Source: Pseudomonas sp. MWU16-30317
GTDB taxonomy: Bacteria; Pseudomonadota; Gammaproteobacteria; Pseudomonadales; Pseudomonadaceae
Direction of reading: 5' to 3'
NCBI RefSeq assembly: GCF_020515695.1
Contig: NZ_JAIWJA010000001.1
Location: 186,001-250,000, forward strand
DNA length: 64,000 nucleotides
Shown here: positions 1 through 9,713 of the stretch, piece after piece
How the letters are laid out: each line of letters opens with the position of its first letter
How positions within the stretch are numbered: position 1 is the stretch's first letter
The notes under the pieces: model-generated
The model's input: the letters and a program-made list of their open reading frames with translations, nothing else
Told to the model about the DNA's origin: nothing
The model's database searches: none
Program-made: the position numbers and the translations under genes

Positions 1-841
1 CCAGCAAATTCAACGGCACTGATACATCGCCGCCCAGCCCGACGGTCACTACCACGCCGCGCGGCGCGACGCACTCCAGGCCGTTGCGCAGGGCCTGGGC
101 GCTGCCGGAGACTTCGAACATCACGTCGAAAAAGCCTTTGTCGACGGTGTAACGCTGCAACGCATCGGCCTCGATGGCCAGATTGTGGGTGCGGTTGGCG
201 CCCATCTTTTCGGCGCAGACCAGCGGCCCGGCGGCCAGGTCGACGGCGACGATCTGCCCGGCACCGGCGGCGCGCAGACTGCCGATCAACAGATTGCCGA
301 TGGGACCGCAACCGGTCACCAGCACGCGTTTGCCGAAGATCGCCCCGGCGCGCTGGATGGCATGCAGGCCCACGGACAGCGGCTCGGCCATGGCACCCTC
401 GGCCAGGCTGACATGATCGGCCAGCACGTGGGCCTGATGCGTGTCGATCACCAGTGACTCCTGGAACGCGCCCTGGATATGCGGGAACGGCATGGCGCTG
501 CCGTAAAAGCGCATGTGCAGGCAGTGATTGGGCAGGCCCTGCTGGCAGAAGCGGCACCCCCCACAAGGCCGGGATGGCGATACCGCAATCCGCTGGCCGA
601 CCCGCAGCGGCCCGGCGTCGCTGCCCACGGCGTCGATCACCGCAGAGACTTCATGGCCCAGCACCATGGGCTCGCGCAGGCGCACGGCGCCGAAACCACC
701 GTGCTGGTAGTAGTGCAGATCAGAGCCGCAGATACCGCCCCGGGCAATACGCACGCGAAGCTGGTGGGGGGCCAGGGGCTGGGGTTGAGGTTGAGGTTCG
801 ACCCGCAGGTCTTTCGAAGCGTGGCAGACAATGGCGTGCAT
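1..841 (-). CDS. idnD: L-idonate 5-dehydrogenase, 3' end outside window
   Basis: Zinc-dependent medium-chain alcohol dehydrogenase that oxidises L-idonate to 5-ketogluconate in the cytoplasm. About 280 residues are visible from the ATG at 841; the C-terminus lies left of base 1. Visible landmarks in order are GGICGSDLHYY (catalytic zinc ligand Cys), GHEVSA (His and Glu ligands), a structural-zinc cysteine cluster CGGCRFCQQGLPNHC, and the nucleotide-binding glycine segment VTGCGPIGNL. The HYYQHGGFG stretch is typical of the idonate/sorbitol dehydrogenase branch. The gene lies 30 bp downstream of an IdnO-like reductase on the same strand, so the two form the idonate to gluconate conversion pair. 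The substrate assignment rests on that neighbour and could instead be another polyol. Confidence 0.85.
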   Translation of the reverse strand, partial: MHAIVCHASKDLRVEPQPQPQPLAPHQLRVRIARGGICGSDLHYYQHGGFGAVRLREPMVLGHEVSAVIDAVGSDAGPLRVGQRIAVSPSRPCGGCRFCQQGLPNHCLHMRFYGSAMPFPHIQGAFQESLVIDTHQAHVLADHVSLAEGAMAEPLSVGLHAIQRAGAIFGKRVLVTGCGPIGNLLIGSLRAAGAGQIVAVDLAAGPLVCAEKMGANRTHNLAIEADALQRYTVDKGFFDVMFEVSGSAQALRNGLECVAPRGVVVTVGLGGDVSVPLNLL

Positions 842-871
842 GAGGCTCTCCGATTGTTTTGGTGTTCAGCG

Positions 872-1645
872 TCAGAGCGAAGCGGTGATGCCGCCATCGA
901 CATAAAGAATATGGCCGTTGACGAAGCTGGCCGCGTCGCTGGCCAGAAACACCGCAGCGCCGGCCAGTTCGGCGACGTCACCCCAACGGCGGCTGGGGGT
1001 GCGCTTGACCAGCCAGTCGCTGAACTCGGGGTCGGCCACCAGTTTGGCGTTGAGTTCGGTCTTGAAGTAACCGGGGCCGATGCCGTTGATGGTCAGGCCG
1101 TGGGGCCCCCAATCGATGGCCATGCCCTTGGTGAGCATTTTCAGCGCGCCTTTGCTGGCCGCATACGGGGCGATGCCTGGGCGGCCGAGTTCGCTTTGCA
1201 CCGAGCAGATATTGATGATGCGCCCGCGCTGGCGCGGGATCATCACCCGTGCCACCGCCTGGCCCACCAGAAACGCGCTGTCCAGGTTGGTGCTGAGCAG
1301 TTCGCGCCAATGCTGCTCGCTGTAATCCTCCAAGGGGCCGCGGCGCTGCATGCCGGCATTGTTGACGAGGATTTCCAGCGGCCCCAGGCGCGCTTCGATG
1401 TCGGCCACGGCGGCCTGGATGGCGCTGCTGTCGGTCACATCGAAGGCCTGGGTGTGCACCTTCAGGCCTTCTGCGGCCAACAGCGCGGCACTGTCGCGCA
1501 AGGTGCTTTGGTTGCGCCCGTTGAGCACCACCTGGGCGCCGGCCTGGGCCAGGCCACGGGCAATGCCCAGGCCGATGCCGGCGCTGGAGCCGGTGATCAA
1601 GGCGAGGCGGCCGTCGAGGCGGAAGGTATCAAGAACATTTGGCAT
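872..1645 (-). CDS. idnO: gluconate 5-dehydrogenase (5-keto-D-gluconate reductase), SDR
   Basis: Short-chain dehydrogenase of 257 aa that interconverts 5-ketogluconate and gluconate using NAD(P)H. The Rossmann motif TGSSAGIG is near residue 18, NNAG near 90, and the catalytic Ser/Tyr/Lys set includes ICSVQSELGR and YAASKGALKMLTK. These segments and GPGYFKTELN closely follow what I recall of E. coli IdnO, which makes the specific call better than a generic SDR call. It starts at the ATG at 1645 and is followed 30 bp later by idnD on the same strand. No transporter or regulator of the idn system is visible here; those may lie left of the window. Confidence 0.88.
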   Translation of the reverse strand: MPNVLDTFRLDGRLALITGSSAGIGLGIARGLAQAGAQVVLNGRNQSTLRDSAALLAAEGLKVHTQAFDVTDSSAIQAAVADIEARLGPLEILVNNAGMQRRGPLEDYSEQHWRELLSTNLDSAFLVGQAVARVMIPRQRGRIINICSVQSELGRPGIAPYAASKGALKMLTKGMAIDWGPHGLTINGIGPGYFKTELNAKLVADPEFSDWLVKRTPSRRWGDVAELAGAAVFLASDAASFVNGHILYVDGGITASL

Positions 1646-1872
1646 CTAAGGGCCCTTACATAGAGAGGGTTCTGTCAGGCAAGAGGTATGACGACTATTA
1701 CTAAAGCGCAGAGTGGCGCCCAGGTCCAATCTGCATTCCTGATGGGGGTGTCAGAATTGCTGATAGGGCCCGCGCTTGATAAAGCGGCCTTGATGTCGCA
1801 GGTGTTCTGGAGGCGCGCCAAACCCCTTACACTTGAAACCTCTCCATCGTAGTCCTGACAGGCTGATCAGCA

Positions 1873-3051
1873 ATGGCGCTCGACCCCCTCACCATGTTGA
1901 CCCTCTCCATCGCCCTGGCAGCCGCTGCCGCGCTGTACCTGGCGGTGGAGTGGCGCAGCGTACGCGAGCGTTCGCTACTGCTCTGGAGCGCCGGCTTCGC
2001 CCTCATCAGCGTGGGCTCGACCCTGGCCTTGCTGCGCAGCAGCGGCCTGTTGCTGATCGGTATCTGGTTCGCCAATGGCCTGCTGGTCACGGCTCACTGG
2101 CTGTTTTTGCTGGGGGTGGCGCGTTTCACCCAGGCGCGTCTGGGGCGGGGCTGGTATCTGATCTTCGCGCTCTGGGTGGCGATGCTGCTGTTGCCGGGTG
2201 GGCCGCTTTGGTCGACGGTCATGTTGATCGTCAATTCCACGCTGGTGGCGCTGTTGATGCTGCGGGCCAGCCTGCTCCTGCGGCCCCACGGCAAGTCACT
2301 GAGTGTGGGAGCGGTGCAGCTGCGTTACGTCCTGCTGTTGCATGGGGTTTTCTATCTGGTCAAAGCCATCACGGCGGCGCTGCCCGGCACGTTGATCGAC
2401 CTGGCGACCTTTGGTGGACAGATCATTCGTATTTCCCTGGTCGAGGGGGTCATGGCGATCATGCTGATCGCGCTGTCGATGACCGGCACCGAACGCTACC
2501 GGCGCGAGCGACACATCGCCCGGCTGGCCGCCCGCGATCCGTTGACGGCCCTGTATAACCGCCGCGCCCTCGAAGTCAGGGCGCCACGGGTGTTCGCCGA
2601 GGTCGGGACGGGCCGCCCAGGTGCGTTGCTGCTGATCGACATCGATAACTTCAAGCTGGTCAACGACCTCTACGGCCATACGGCCGGCGACCGCCTGCTG
2701 GTCGAGCTGAGCGAGATGATCCGCCGGTTGCTGCCCGAACGTGCACTGGCGGCACGGCTGGGCGGTGACGAGTTCGTGCTGTTGCTCGGTAACGCCTCCC
2801 TTGACGCTGTCGTCGAGCTGGGCGGTGCACTGCGCGCGCGATTCCATCAGGCCGCAGCGCAGGCGTTCGCGACGCCCGCCGCCGTGACCTTGAGCATCGG
2901 CGTCAGTCTGTTCGACCAGCCGCCTGCCAGCCTGGCGGCTTTGATCGAGCAGGGCGATGCCGCGCTGTACGAATCCAAGCGCGGCGGGCGCGACAGTATC
3001 CGTCTGGTCGATCGCACCGTTGCCGCAGACGGGCCGCTCGGCGCGGATTGA
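1873..3051 (+). CDS. membrane-anchored diguanylate cyclase (GGDEF domain)
   Basis: Predicted cyclic-di-GMP synthase of 392 aa. The N-terminal ~210 residues contain about six hydrophobic segments without an obvious soluble sensor domain. The C-terminal ~170 residues form a GGDEF domain with the signature GGDEF intact at residues 297-301, the preceding LIDIDNFKLVND metal/substrate segment, and a conserved end around GDAALYESKRGGRD. No RxxD inhibitory site stands at the usual five-residue distance before GGDEF, so product inhibition may be absent. The gene is divergent from idnO and convergent with the nitronate monooxygenase gene. The sensed signal is unknown. Confidence 0.9.
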   Translation: MALDPLTMLTLSIALAAAAALYLAVEWRSVRERSLLLWSAGFALISVGSTLALLRSSGLLLIGIWFANGLLVTAHWLFLLGVARFTQARLGRGWYLIFALWVAMLLLPGGPLWSTVMLIVNSTLVALLMLRASLLLRPHGKSLSVGAVQLRYVLLLHGVFYLVKAITAALPGTLIDLATFGGQIIRISLVEGVMAIMLIALSMTGTERYRRERHIARLAARDPLTALYNRRALEVRAPRVFAEVGTGRPGALLLIDIDNFKLVNDLYGHTAGDRLLVELSEMIRRLLPERALAARLGGDEFVLLLGNASLDAVVELGGALRARFHQAAAQAFATPAAVTLSIGVSLFDQPPASLAALIEQGDAALYESKRGGRDSIRLVDRTVAADGPLGAD

Positions 3052-3091
3052 CGGCACGCGGCGAGGCTATCGCGTCACTGGCATGCTGGCT

Positions 3092-4165
3092 TCAGCGAGC
3101 GGTCGCAGCGGCATATTCCTTCATCAACACCGCCACCAACTCACCGGCAGGCATTGCCCTGGCCAGCGGCGCGCCTTGCCCGGCCCATTCAGCGGCGAAG
3201 TCGTTGCTGCCTTGGCTCGCGGCCAACGCGTGCAGCGCTTTACCGGCGTCGTAGGCGAGTGGGTATTCGGCATGCAGGGGCGGGTGGGTTGCCGAGTGCT
3301 CAAGATACAGCCGGTTGACCAGGCCCCGGGCAGGGCGCCCGGAGACGCTGCTGGTGATGCGCGTGTCGCTGGCCCGCGCGCTGCCTAACGCCGCCCGGTG
3401 CGCGGGCGTGGCGGATGATTCCGGGCTGAGGATAAACGCGGTGCCCAACTGCACCGCACTGGCGCCTAGCTGCAAGGCAGCCGCGATGCCGGCGCCGTCC
3501 ATGATGCCGCCGGCAGCGATCACTGGCAGGTCGAGGTGGGTGGTGATCAGCCGCAACAGCGCGAACAGGCCCAACTGCGCGTCCTTACCGGGTGCATCAT
3601 CGAACACGCCCCGGTGGCCGCCGGCTTCGACGCCTTGGGCGACGATGGCATCGACGCCATGATCGGCGAGGACCTGCGCCTCGTGCAGCGTCGTCGCGCA
3701 GCCGAGAGTGAAAATGCCCGCCGCCTGCAACTGCTGGACCGACTCCGCTGGTGGCACACCGAAGTGGAAGCTCACCACCGCGGGCCGTTCTTCAATCAGC
3801 ATCTGCAACATGGCGCTGTCGGCAAGGAACGAAGTGTAGATTTCTTTCAGGTTCGTCGGTGGTTCGCCCCCCAGCGCTTCGAACAGTGGCCGCAGATGCG
3901 CCAGCCAGGCCGCATTGCGCGCGTCGTCGAAACGCGCTGGCGCATGGCAGAACAGGTTGACGTTGAACGGCTGCTCGGTCAGGGCGCGAGTCTTGTCGAT
4001 CAGCGCCCGGCCAAGCTCGGCAGTGCTGGCCCCAAGGCCAATGGAGCCCAGACCGCCGGCGTTGGACACCGCCGCCGCCAGCTCCGGCGTGGAGACCCCG
4101 ACCATCGGTGCCTGGATGATCGGGTGATCGATGTGCAGCTGTTGGAGAAGGGCGTGGGTGTTCAT
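3092..4165 (-). CDS. nitronate monooxygenase (2-nitropropane dioxygenase family)
   Basis: FMN-dependent TIM-barrel enzyme of 357 aa that oxidises alkyl nitronates such as propionate 3-nitronate. It begins [20 protein letters not shown] with the AGGLGSIG segment, carries the [16 protein letters not shown] active-site/FMN stretch, and ends with the [19 protein letters not shown] phosphate-binding region. The ATG at 4165 is chosen because it overlaps the stop of the upstream LysR gene as ATGA, which indicates translational coupling. An upstream in-frame extension would run inside that gene and looks non-coding. The pairing suggests that the LysR protein and the enzyme answer to the same nitro compound or quinone-like substrate, which is an inference. 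Confidence 0.85.
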   Translation of the reverse strand: MNTHALLQQLHIDHPIIQAPMVGVSTPELAAAVSNAGGLGSIGLGASTAELGRALIDKTRALTEQPFNVNLFCHAPARFDDARNAAWLAHLRPLFEALGGEPPTNLKEIYTSFLADSAMLQMLIEERPAVVSFHFGVPPAESVQQLQAAGIFTLGCATTLHEAQVLADHGVDAIVAQGVEAGGHRGVFDDAPGKDAQLGLFALLRLITTHLDLPVIAAGGIMDGAGIAAALQLGASAVQLGTAFILSPESSATPAHRAALGSARASDTRITSSVSGRPARGLVNRLYLEHSATHPPLHAEYPLAYDAGKALHALAASQGSNDFAAEWAGQGAPLARAMPAGELVAVLMKEYAAATAR

Positions 4166-5082
4166 TGCAGGGTCCCCTTTTCTGGCAAGGCGATGGATGT
4201 TGGCGATTGCCCGCTCAGGGCGCTGAGCTGGGCGAACGCCGGGGTGGCGTAACCGTTGCGGTGGACGAGCCATGTGTCCACGTCCAGCGCGTGAGTGGCC
4301 TGGATGCCGGCCATGGGGCCGTTACGCTCAAGCACACTTTGGGGGACGAAGCTCGCACATTGCCCGGCGGCGACGCGGGCGATCATTTCGTCGTAGGAGG
4401 TCACATCCTCGATGTGCAGACGCTGGGCGCCGTCCGGCCACTGGTCTGCAATCCAGCGCTGCCCCAGTGCTCGATAGGTGCAGCCAGCCTTGAACGCGGC
4501 CAGGCGTAATGGGGCATCGCCTGGCGCTACGAGAGTGGGCCGCGCGGCTGAAATCAACAGCATGATCTGCTCGCGAAACACCGCCCGCCCGTCGAGGTTT
4601 TGCGCTGCCAGCAGCGTTTGCGCCGAGCCGTGCTCGTGTGGGGGCAGGGCGATATAGGCGCAATCAATCAGGCCGTCGTCCAGTGCGCGCAGCAGCCCCA
4701 GGGAGTGGCCGGTGCTTACCTTGAGGTCCACGCCGGGCCATTGTCGATGGAACGCGCCGACTACCGCTGGCAGGCGCGTGGCCGCAGTACTTTCCATGGC
4801 GCCGATGCGCAGGGTGCCGTTCGGCTGAGTCGGGTGCATGGCCTGCCGGGCTTCATCGGCCAATGCCAGCAGGCGCATTGAATAGTCCATTAACACCCGG
4901 CCTTGTTCGGTCAACGCCATACGCTTGCCTTCGCGCGAAAACAGCGCGGCGCCCAGTGATTCTTCCAACTGCTGAATGCGCGTTGAAACATTGGATTGTG
5001 CCCGCCCCAGGCGCGCGGCCGCCTTGGTGACGCTCATTTCAGCGGCGACGATCTGGAAGATTTCCAGGGAGGCGAGGTCCAT
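4162..5082 (-). CDS. LysR-family transcriptional regulator
   Basis: LysR-type regulator of 306 aa. The winged helix-turn-helix lies at residues ~3-60 ([20 protein letters not shown]), followed by a LysR substrate-binding domain from ~90. The gene is co-directional with, and overlaps by four bases (ATGA), the nitronate monooxygenase gene. This is unusual for LysR regulators, which are more often divergent from their targets. Autoregulation of the two-gene unit is therefore likely. The effector cannot be told from sequence. Confidence 0.85.
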   Translation of the reverse strand: MDLASLEIFQIVAAEMSVTKAAARLGRAQSNVSTRIQQLEESLGAALFSREGKRMALTEQGRVLMDYSMRLLALADEARQAMHPTQPNGTLRIGAMESTAATRLPAVVGAFHRQWPGVDLKVSTGHSLGLLRALDDGLIDCAYIALPPHEHGSAQTLLAAQNLDGRAVFREQIMLLISAARPTLVAPGDAPLRLAAFKAGCTYRALGQRWIADQWPDGAQRLHIEDVTSYDEMIARVAAGQCASFVPQSVLERNGPMAGIQATHALDVDTWLVHRNGYATPAFAQLSALSGQSPTSIALPEKGTLQ

Positions 5083-5383
5083 TTACGTTCTCTTAAAAAG
5101 ATTGATAAGATTTATAATATCTCAATAAAAGATCGATTGGCGCAAGGTACGCTGACCGATGGCGTCCAGCTACTCGTTTGACAGCACGCTGCAAACGGCG
5201 GACATTGCCCAGACGTAAGCTCATTACGCCCATAAGGATAAAAGAATCCATGAAGGTTCTAGGTTTGCAGTTGATCCACGGTGACTTTTTGGCGCGCAGT
5301 GTGCGGGGCATTCCCTGTGCGCCGCCAGAGGATCGGTAGATAGGAACGCTCTCTACTCTTCTTGTGCCTACCGGAAATCAACC
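5083..5383. other. intergenic region between divergent LysR and hpd
   Basis: About 300 bases without a convincing gene. The part next to the LysR start is AT-rich (around 5095-5135) and probably holds the promoter of the LysR-nitronate monooxygenase unit. The right half should carry the hpd promoter, but I could not identify a clean -35/-10 pair. A minus-strand frame at 5093-5311 lacks a recognisable product and was not accepted. Confidence 0.5.
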
Positions 5384-6460
5384 ATGACTGATCTTTATGA
5401 AAACCCCATGGGCCTGATGGGCTTCGAATTCATCGAATTCGCCTCGCCCACCGCCAACACCCTGGAGCCTGTATTGGCGATCATGGGCTTCAGCAAAGTC
5501 GCCCAGCATCGCTCCAAACAGGTGACGCTCTACCGTCAGGGCGCGATCAATATCATCGTCAACCACGAGCCTGGCAGCCCGGCCGCGTATTTCGCCGCCG
5601 AGCACGGCCCCTCGGTGTGTGGCATGGCCTTTCGCGTGCGCAACGCCCATTTTGCCTACAAACGCGCGCTGGAGCTCGGCGCCCAGCCGGTCGAGATCGC
5701 CACCGGGCCCATGGAGCTGCGCTTGCCGGCTATCCGCGGGATCGGTGGCGCGCCGCTGTACCTGATCGATCGCTTCGGCGAAGGCACCTCGATCTACGAC
5801 ATCGATTTCGAATTCATCGAAGGCGTCGACCGTCACCCGCAAGGCGCCGGGCTGAAGCTGATCGACCACCTGACCCACAACGTCTACCGCGGCCGTATGG
5901 CCTACTGGGCGAACTTCTACGAAACCCTGTTCAACTTTCGCGAGATCCGCTACTTCGACATCAAGGGCGAATACACCGGCCTGACCTCCAAGGCCATGAC
6001 CGCCCCCGACGGCATGATCCGCATCCCGTTGAACGAGGAGTCGTCCAAGGGCGCCGGGCAGATCGAGGAATTCCTCATGCAGTTCAACGGCGAGGGCATT
6101 CAGCACGTGGCCTTTATCACCGACGACCTGATCAAGACCTGGGACGCGCTCAAGGCCCTGGGTATGCGCTTCATGACCGCGCCGCCCGCCACTTACTACG
6201 AGATGCTGCAGGGGCGACTGCCTGATCACGGCGAGCCGCAGGATGCTTTGCAGTCGCGCGGTATCCTGCTCGATGGCAGTTCGCAGGACGGCCGACCGCG
6301 CTTGTTGTTGCAGATATTCTCCGAAGCGCTGATGGGGCCGGTGTTTTTCGAGTTCATTCAACGCAAGGGCGATGACGGCTTTGGCGAGGGCAATTTCAAG
6401 GCGCTGTTCGAATCCATCGAACGCGATCAGGTGCGCCGCGGGGTATTGGCGGCGACCTGA
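5384..6460 (+). CDS. hpd: 4-hydroxyphenylpyruvate dioxygenase
   Basis: Fe(II)-dependent dioxygenase of 358 aa that turns 4-hydroxyphenylpyruvate into homogentisate in tyrosine catabolism and feeds the pyomelanin branch. It has the two vicinal-oxygen-chelate halves of the family. The iron ligands are visible as His162 (DHLTHNV), His241 (GIQHVAF) and Glu323 ([10 protein letters not shown]), matching H161/H240/E322 of the well-studied Pseudomonas enzyme. The C-terminal gating helix ([18 protein letters not shown]) is present. Length is normal. The other homogentisate-pathway genes are not in the window, so hpd stands alone with its own promoter. Confidence 0.97.
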   Translation: MTDLYENPMGLMGFEFIEFASPTANTLEPVLAIMGFSKVAQHRSKQVTLYRQGAINIIVNHEPGSPAAYFAAEHGPSVCGMAFRVRNAHFAYKRALELGAQPVEIATGPMELRLPAIRGIGGAPLYLIDRFGEGTSIYDIDFEFIEGVDRHPQGAGLKLIDHLTHNVYRGRMAYWANFYETLFNFREIRYFDIKGEYTGLTSKAMTAPDGMIRIPLNEESSKGAGQIEEFLMQFNGEGIQHVAFITDDLIKTWDALKALGMRFMTAPPATYYEMLQGRLPDHGEPQDALQSRGILLDGSSQDGRPRLLLQIFSEALMGPVFFEFIQRKGDDGFGEGNFKALFESIERDQVRRGVLAAT

Positions 6461-6713
6461 GGGCAGTCTGGCCGGGTATCGACTCGAGGCCCGGCAGTCC
6501 TTGCTTGCCAGCGCTATTCTGTAGCTTGCGCTATACCGGGCATCGACGACCTGCATGCCGGCCTGCTCAGCATCGACCCGTGGACCGACGTTGGCCGATG
6601 CCGAACCTGAGCCTGCGTATCAGCGTGCAGTGCAACAGGGAAATGCGCTCCTATGTTTCATCGCCGCTCTTCATGAATCAATCCGCCGACTCGACCATAG
6701 ATGAGCCGGTACG

Positions 6714-7793
6714 ATGGACTTCGATTTCTTTCCTCAAGGTAACAGCCACGACAACGCGCAAGGTAGCGCAGCCATTCCCAGCTTTCACAGCACGACGCTC
6801 GATGTGCCGTGCGATCAGCGCCTGCGCGCCTGGCGGCTGACCATCGAGGCGCTGTTCGAAGCGAACGCCGCCGAGGGGGAGGGGTTTTCAGCCTGCCTGA
6901 CGGTCTACCATTTCAACCGCTTCCTGTTGTGCCGCGGGCGCCTCGATGGGGCCCGCTACTACCGCGACAGTGTGCGGCTGGGCTGGTGTGACCTCGATCA
7001 TTATCTGTTGCACCTGCCGCTGCAGCGCGGATTGGTGGCAGGCAACGGCCTGCGGGTGCGTGCTTCGGACATGGTGATGCTCGATCTGGCCCAGCCGGCC
7101 GACTTCCGTACGACCGCCAGCGAGGGCGTGAGCCTGTTGATTCCGCGCACGGCATTGGCGCCACTGCTACATGACGCCGAGCAATTGCATGGCCGGGTGT
7201 TGCGCCGCGACTCGGCCGCCGGCGAGTTCTTGTCTGTGCTGTTGGTGTCGTTGGCCGCTGCGGCGCCGCGGCTGGTCATGCATGAGGCGCTCAGGCTGAC
7301 GCGGCCGATTATCGAGTTGGTGGCGGCCTGCTTCGGCCAGACCGCTGCTCGTCAAGCGCCGGCGCCCTCGACCTTGCATGTCGACCTAGGCCGCCGGGTG
7401 CGGGCCTATATCGAGCAGAACCTGCACCGCGAAGACCTCGCTCCGGTAACGCTGGCCAAGGAGCTGGGGGTGTCGCGCAGCCAGCTCTATCGGGCCTTCG
7501 AGAGGCTTGGCGGCGTGTGTCATTACCTGCGCCAGCGCCGGCTGCGCCGATGTCTGTTGGCACTGTGCGACGTCGCCAACAGCGGGCGGCATATCGTCGA
7601 CCTGGCGTGTGAGCACGGGTTCGCCGATGAAGCCCATTTCAGCCGCCTGTTTCGCAAGGCCTTCGGCTTGTCGCCGCGGGCGGCGCGTACCGCCATGCAG
7701 CGCGGTGACCCGTCGGTGTTTTCCGGTCTGCAGGTCAAACCGGGCAACCGCTGCCCCTTCGCGCATTGGGTGCGCGAGCTGATCAGCTGTTGA
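6714..7793 (+). CDS. AraC-family transcriptional regulator
   Basis: Regulator of 359 aa. An N-terminal ~200-residue AraC-binding-like domain precedes a C-terminal double helix-turn-helix; KELGVSRSQLYRAFERLG is the first recognition region and ACEHGFADEAHFSRLFRKAFG the second. The closest architecture I know is that of regulators of amine or aromatic catabolism. It follows hpd after ~250 bp and precedes the DUF2589 cluster by ~110 bp on the same strand, so it could serve either, or neither. No strong ribosome binding site stands before the ATG at 6714. Confidence 0.85.
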   Translation: MDFDFFPQGNSHDNAQGSAAIPSFHSTTLDVPCDQRLRAWRLTIEALFEANAAEGEGFSACLTVYHFNRFLLCRGRLDGARYYRDSVRLGWCDLDHYLLHLPLQRGLVAGNGLRVRASDMVMLDLAQPADFRTTASEGVSLLIPRTALAPLLHDAEQLHGRVLRRDSAAGEFLSVLLVSLAAAAPRLVMHEALRLTRPIIELVAACFGQTAARQAPAPSTLHVDLGRRVRAYIEQNLHREDLAPVTLAKELGVSRSQLYRAFERLGGVCHYLRQRRLRRCLLALCDVANSGRHIVDLACEHGFADEAHFSRLFRKAFGLSPRAARTAMQRGDPSVFSGLQVKPGNRCPFAHWVRELISC

Positions 7794-7900
7794 AAAACTG
7801 GCAATCCGGGACGCCTGTACAAGTTCGCGGGACGCACGTCCAAGCCCGTGCCGCGGCCTGTGCCTATCCTGAACGCACTCGACAACAAGGAGTGTCACCC

Positions 7901-8422
7901 GTGGCCAATCAAGCTCTTCACCTGCTCATCCAGAGCATCGCCGGCGCGGTCGCCGAAGCGCAGGACAAGATGCAGCGCGTCCAGGTGTCCACCGTGCGCC
8001 AGTACTTCGACGACGACAACCGCCCGGTGAGCATCGAAGTCAGGTTGCCGTCGTCGTCGCCTGATGCGTGTCCGGGGGAAGAGCGGCTGGTGCGTGTGCC
8101 ACTGCTGTCACTGATTGGCCCGCGGTTGCTGGCAGTCAAAGACATGGAAATTTCGTTCGACGTGGGCCTTTGCGCAGATAACGGTGGCGATGATTCCGCT
8201 TCGCCGGCGGCGCCTGTGGCCAAGAGCACTACTGACCAGAACGCAACGGATGAAAGCGCTGCGGCCTGGCCAATCGCGGCGCACACACCTTTGAACGTCG
8301 ATCTCGGCGTTCGTCGAAATGGGGAAGGCGGGCCGCTTGCGCACGTCACCCTCAGAGTCGAGACCCAGCCGTGTTCCGAAGGCATGGCTCGATTGGTGCA
8401 AAACCTGGATCAATTAATCTGA
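7901..8422 (+). CDS. DUF2589 domain protein (first of cluster)
   Basis: Protein of 173 aa with a GTG start chosen because AAGGAG stands about 10 bases upstream; a longer frame from 7766 would overlap the AraC gene. It has an N-terminal amphipathic helix (LLIQSIAGAVAEAQDKM), then beta segments with the pattern VRVPLLSLIGPRLLAVKDMEISFDVGL. A low-complexity Ala/Thr/Ser/Pro-rich linker follows at ~95-120, and the end is a strand-rich HVTLRVETQPCSEGMARL segment. These match DUF2589 proteins as I remember them; the molecular function of that family is unknown. No signal peptide or membrane segment is visible. It is followed 17 bases later by a second DUF2589 gene. Confidence 0.75.
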   Translation: MANQALHLLIQSIAGAVAEAQDKMQRVQVSTVRQYFDDDNRPVSIEVRLPSSSPDACPGEERLVRVPLLSLIGPRLLAVKDMEISFDVGLCADNGGDDSASPAAPVAKSTTDQNATDESAAAWPIAAHTPLNVDLGVRRNGEGGPLAHVTLRVETQPCSEGMARLVQNLDQLI

Positions 8423-8439
8423 ACAGCAAGGAGATGCTA

Positions 8440-9057
8440 ATGACTGACTTTTCAATGGGTGACCAATTCCGTGGTCTGCCGATGGGCGACCTGATCGGCG
8501 CTCCGCTGACGGCCGCCTGTGATGCGCAGGTACGCCTGGCCAATGCCACGGCGGATTTCATCAAGGTGGTGGGCTTCCTGCCGCCGGCGTCCGATGGCGC
8601 GGATCCGAGCGGGGTGGGCGGGGTGCGTAACGTGATGTTCCGCTTCGACCGACCCTCGCAGAGCGTGCCCGCTGCCGACGGGGAAAATCCGATGGAGACG
8701 GTCGAGCTGGAAGTACCGCTGCTCGCCGTGGTCAAGGTACCGAACCTGTCGATCAACAAGGTCGATGTGAGCTTCGATATGGAGGTGAAAAACGCGTCGC
8801 AATTTCGAGAGGCGACCGATACTCAGGGAGCAATGTCGGCTGAAGCCAAGATCGGCTGGGGCCCTTTCAGCGCCAAGGTGACTATTTCGGGCTCGATTTC
8901 CTCGCACAAGGAAAACACCCGATCCACTGACCAGTCGGCCAAGTATCACGTGCAGGTGCATGCCGCCGACAACGGCATGCCCGAAGGGCTGGCGCGGGTA
9001 ATGGGCATGATCGCCCAGTCGGTAGCGCCAAGGAGCATCACCCAGATAACGGCATAA
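8440..9057 (+). CDS. DUF2589 domain protein (second of cluster)
   Basis: Protein of 205 aa beginning at the ATG at 8440, six bases after a clear GGAG; an in-frame ATG at 8434 is too close to it. It opens with LPMGDLIGAPLTAACDAQVRLANAT, broken here by family pattern into the 'IGAPL..A..AQ' helix, then METVELEVPLLAVV and LSINKVDVSFDMEV strands. A variable Ser/Thr-rich loop follows, and the end is KYHVQVHAADNGMPEGLARVM. This is the standard DUF2589 layout, in which the final 'V.V.A....P.GLA..' segment is characteristic. Two paralogs in one operon suggest they form a hetero-oligomer, which is an inference. Confidence 0.8.
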   Translation: MTDFSMGDQFRGLPMGDLIGAPLTAACDAQVRLANATADFIKVVGFLPPASDGADPSGVGGVRNVMFRFDRPSQSVPAADGENPMETVELEVPLLAVVKVPNLSINKVDVSFDMEVKNASQFREATDTQGAMSAEAKIGWGPFSAKVTISGSISSHKENTRSTDQSAKYHVQVHAADNGMPEGLARVMGMIAQSVAPRSITQITA

Positions 9058-9135
9058 ACACGATCGTTGACCTGACCGCCAGCGTTGGGCGGCATCGCGC
9101 TGACGGTCAGCCATCTGCCATGGAGGAGACACGCA

Positions 9136-9408
9136 ATGTTCGATTTGACGGACGTAGGATACGTGAAGCGCATCGTGGTCGGCAGCACCGATCCCGAGAA
9201 GCTCAGCTCGCAAGCCCAAGTAGAAGATGAGCTTGCCTTGCTCAACCGCTGCCTGAGCGATTCCCCGCGCGGGCGCATCATCGGTATCGAGAAGAATTTT
9301 TCGCTGCTCAACATTGGCGAGCACCAGGTCGTGCTGCAGGCGCAGATCTACCACGTCGGTTTTGCGCGCAGACCGTACTGGCTGCCCGATGATGGCGGGC
9401 AGTCCTGA
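9136..9408 (+). CDS. conserved small soluble protein in DUF2589 cluster
   Basis: Ninety-residue protein starting at the ATG at 9136, seven bases after GGAGGAG, the best ribosome binding site in this cluster. The frame extends to 9085 but the upstream part has no ribosome site. It contains YVKRIVVGSTDPEKLSS, LALLNRCLSDSPRGRIIGIE and GEHQVVLQAQIYHVGF, which look like a compact alpha/beta fold. No known motif is recognised. The stop overlaps the start of the next gene (TGATG), so the two are translationally coupled. Function unknown; it is probably cytoplasmic because no export signal is present. Confidence 0.7.
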   Translation: MFDLTDVGYVKRIVVGSTDPEKLSSQAQVEDELALLNRCLSDSPRGRIIGIEKNFSLLNIGEHQVVLQAQIYHVGFARRPYWLPDDGGQS

Positions 9409-9713
9409 TGCTGGCCCTGGACGATCTGGCTCATGCCTTGGGTGGCGAGTTGACCCGCGCGCAGCGCAACTGTGCCCGAACATGGCCCGGCACTCGGGTC
9501 GCGGCGATGGAGGTCGAGATGGCGGCGACCGTGGAGTGCATCGATGCCTGCGGCACCCTGGCGCTGCGGGTCGGGCGTGTACCAGGCGTCAGGCAGCGGG
9601 TGCATCAGCTGCGCATCGAGGTGCCCGGTAGCGACGCGGCGGCTATCACCGTGCGCCTGAACGGCGAGATGTTCGGCCACTACGCGAGCGCTCGTCATGC
9701 TCCCACACACTGA
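9408..9713 (+). CDS. small protein, probable diverged DUF2589-like paralog
   Basis: Protein of 101 aa whose ATG overlaps the preceding stop. Its segment order resembles a shortened DUF2589 protein: an N-terminal helix LDDLAHALGGELTRAQ, a strand VAAMEVEMAATVE comparable with KDMEISFDVGL in the first cluster gene, and a terminal strand VHQLRIEVPGSDAA. That relation is my own reading of the pattern and needs a profile comparison. It overlaps the next gene by 17 bases. No signal peptide or membrane segment. Confidence 0.6.
   Translation: MLALDDLAHALGGELTRAQRNCARTWPGTRVAAMEVEMAATVECIDACGTLALRVGRVPGVRQRVHQLRIEVPGSDAAAITVRLNGEMFGHYASARHAPTH

Noticed and set aside
5093..5311. 72-codon minus-strand frame between the LysR gene and hpd
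   Set aside because: No ribosome site, no family resemblance, and it covers the AT-rich promoter region of two divergent genes.
5378..6556. 392-codon open frame on the minus strand
   Set aside because: It is complementary to hpd, in which all three iron ligands are conserved. The Ala/Gln/Val/His-rich composition is typical of antisense translation.
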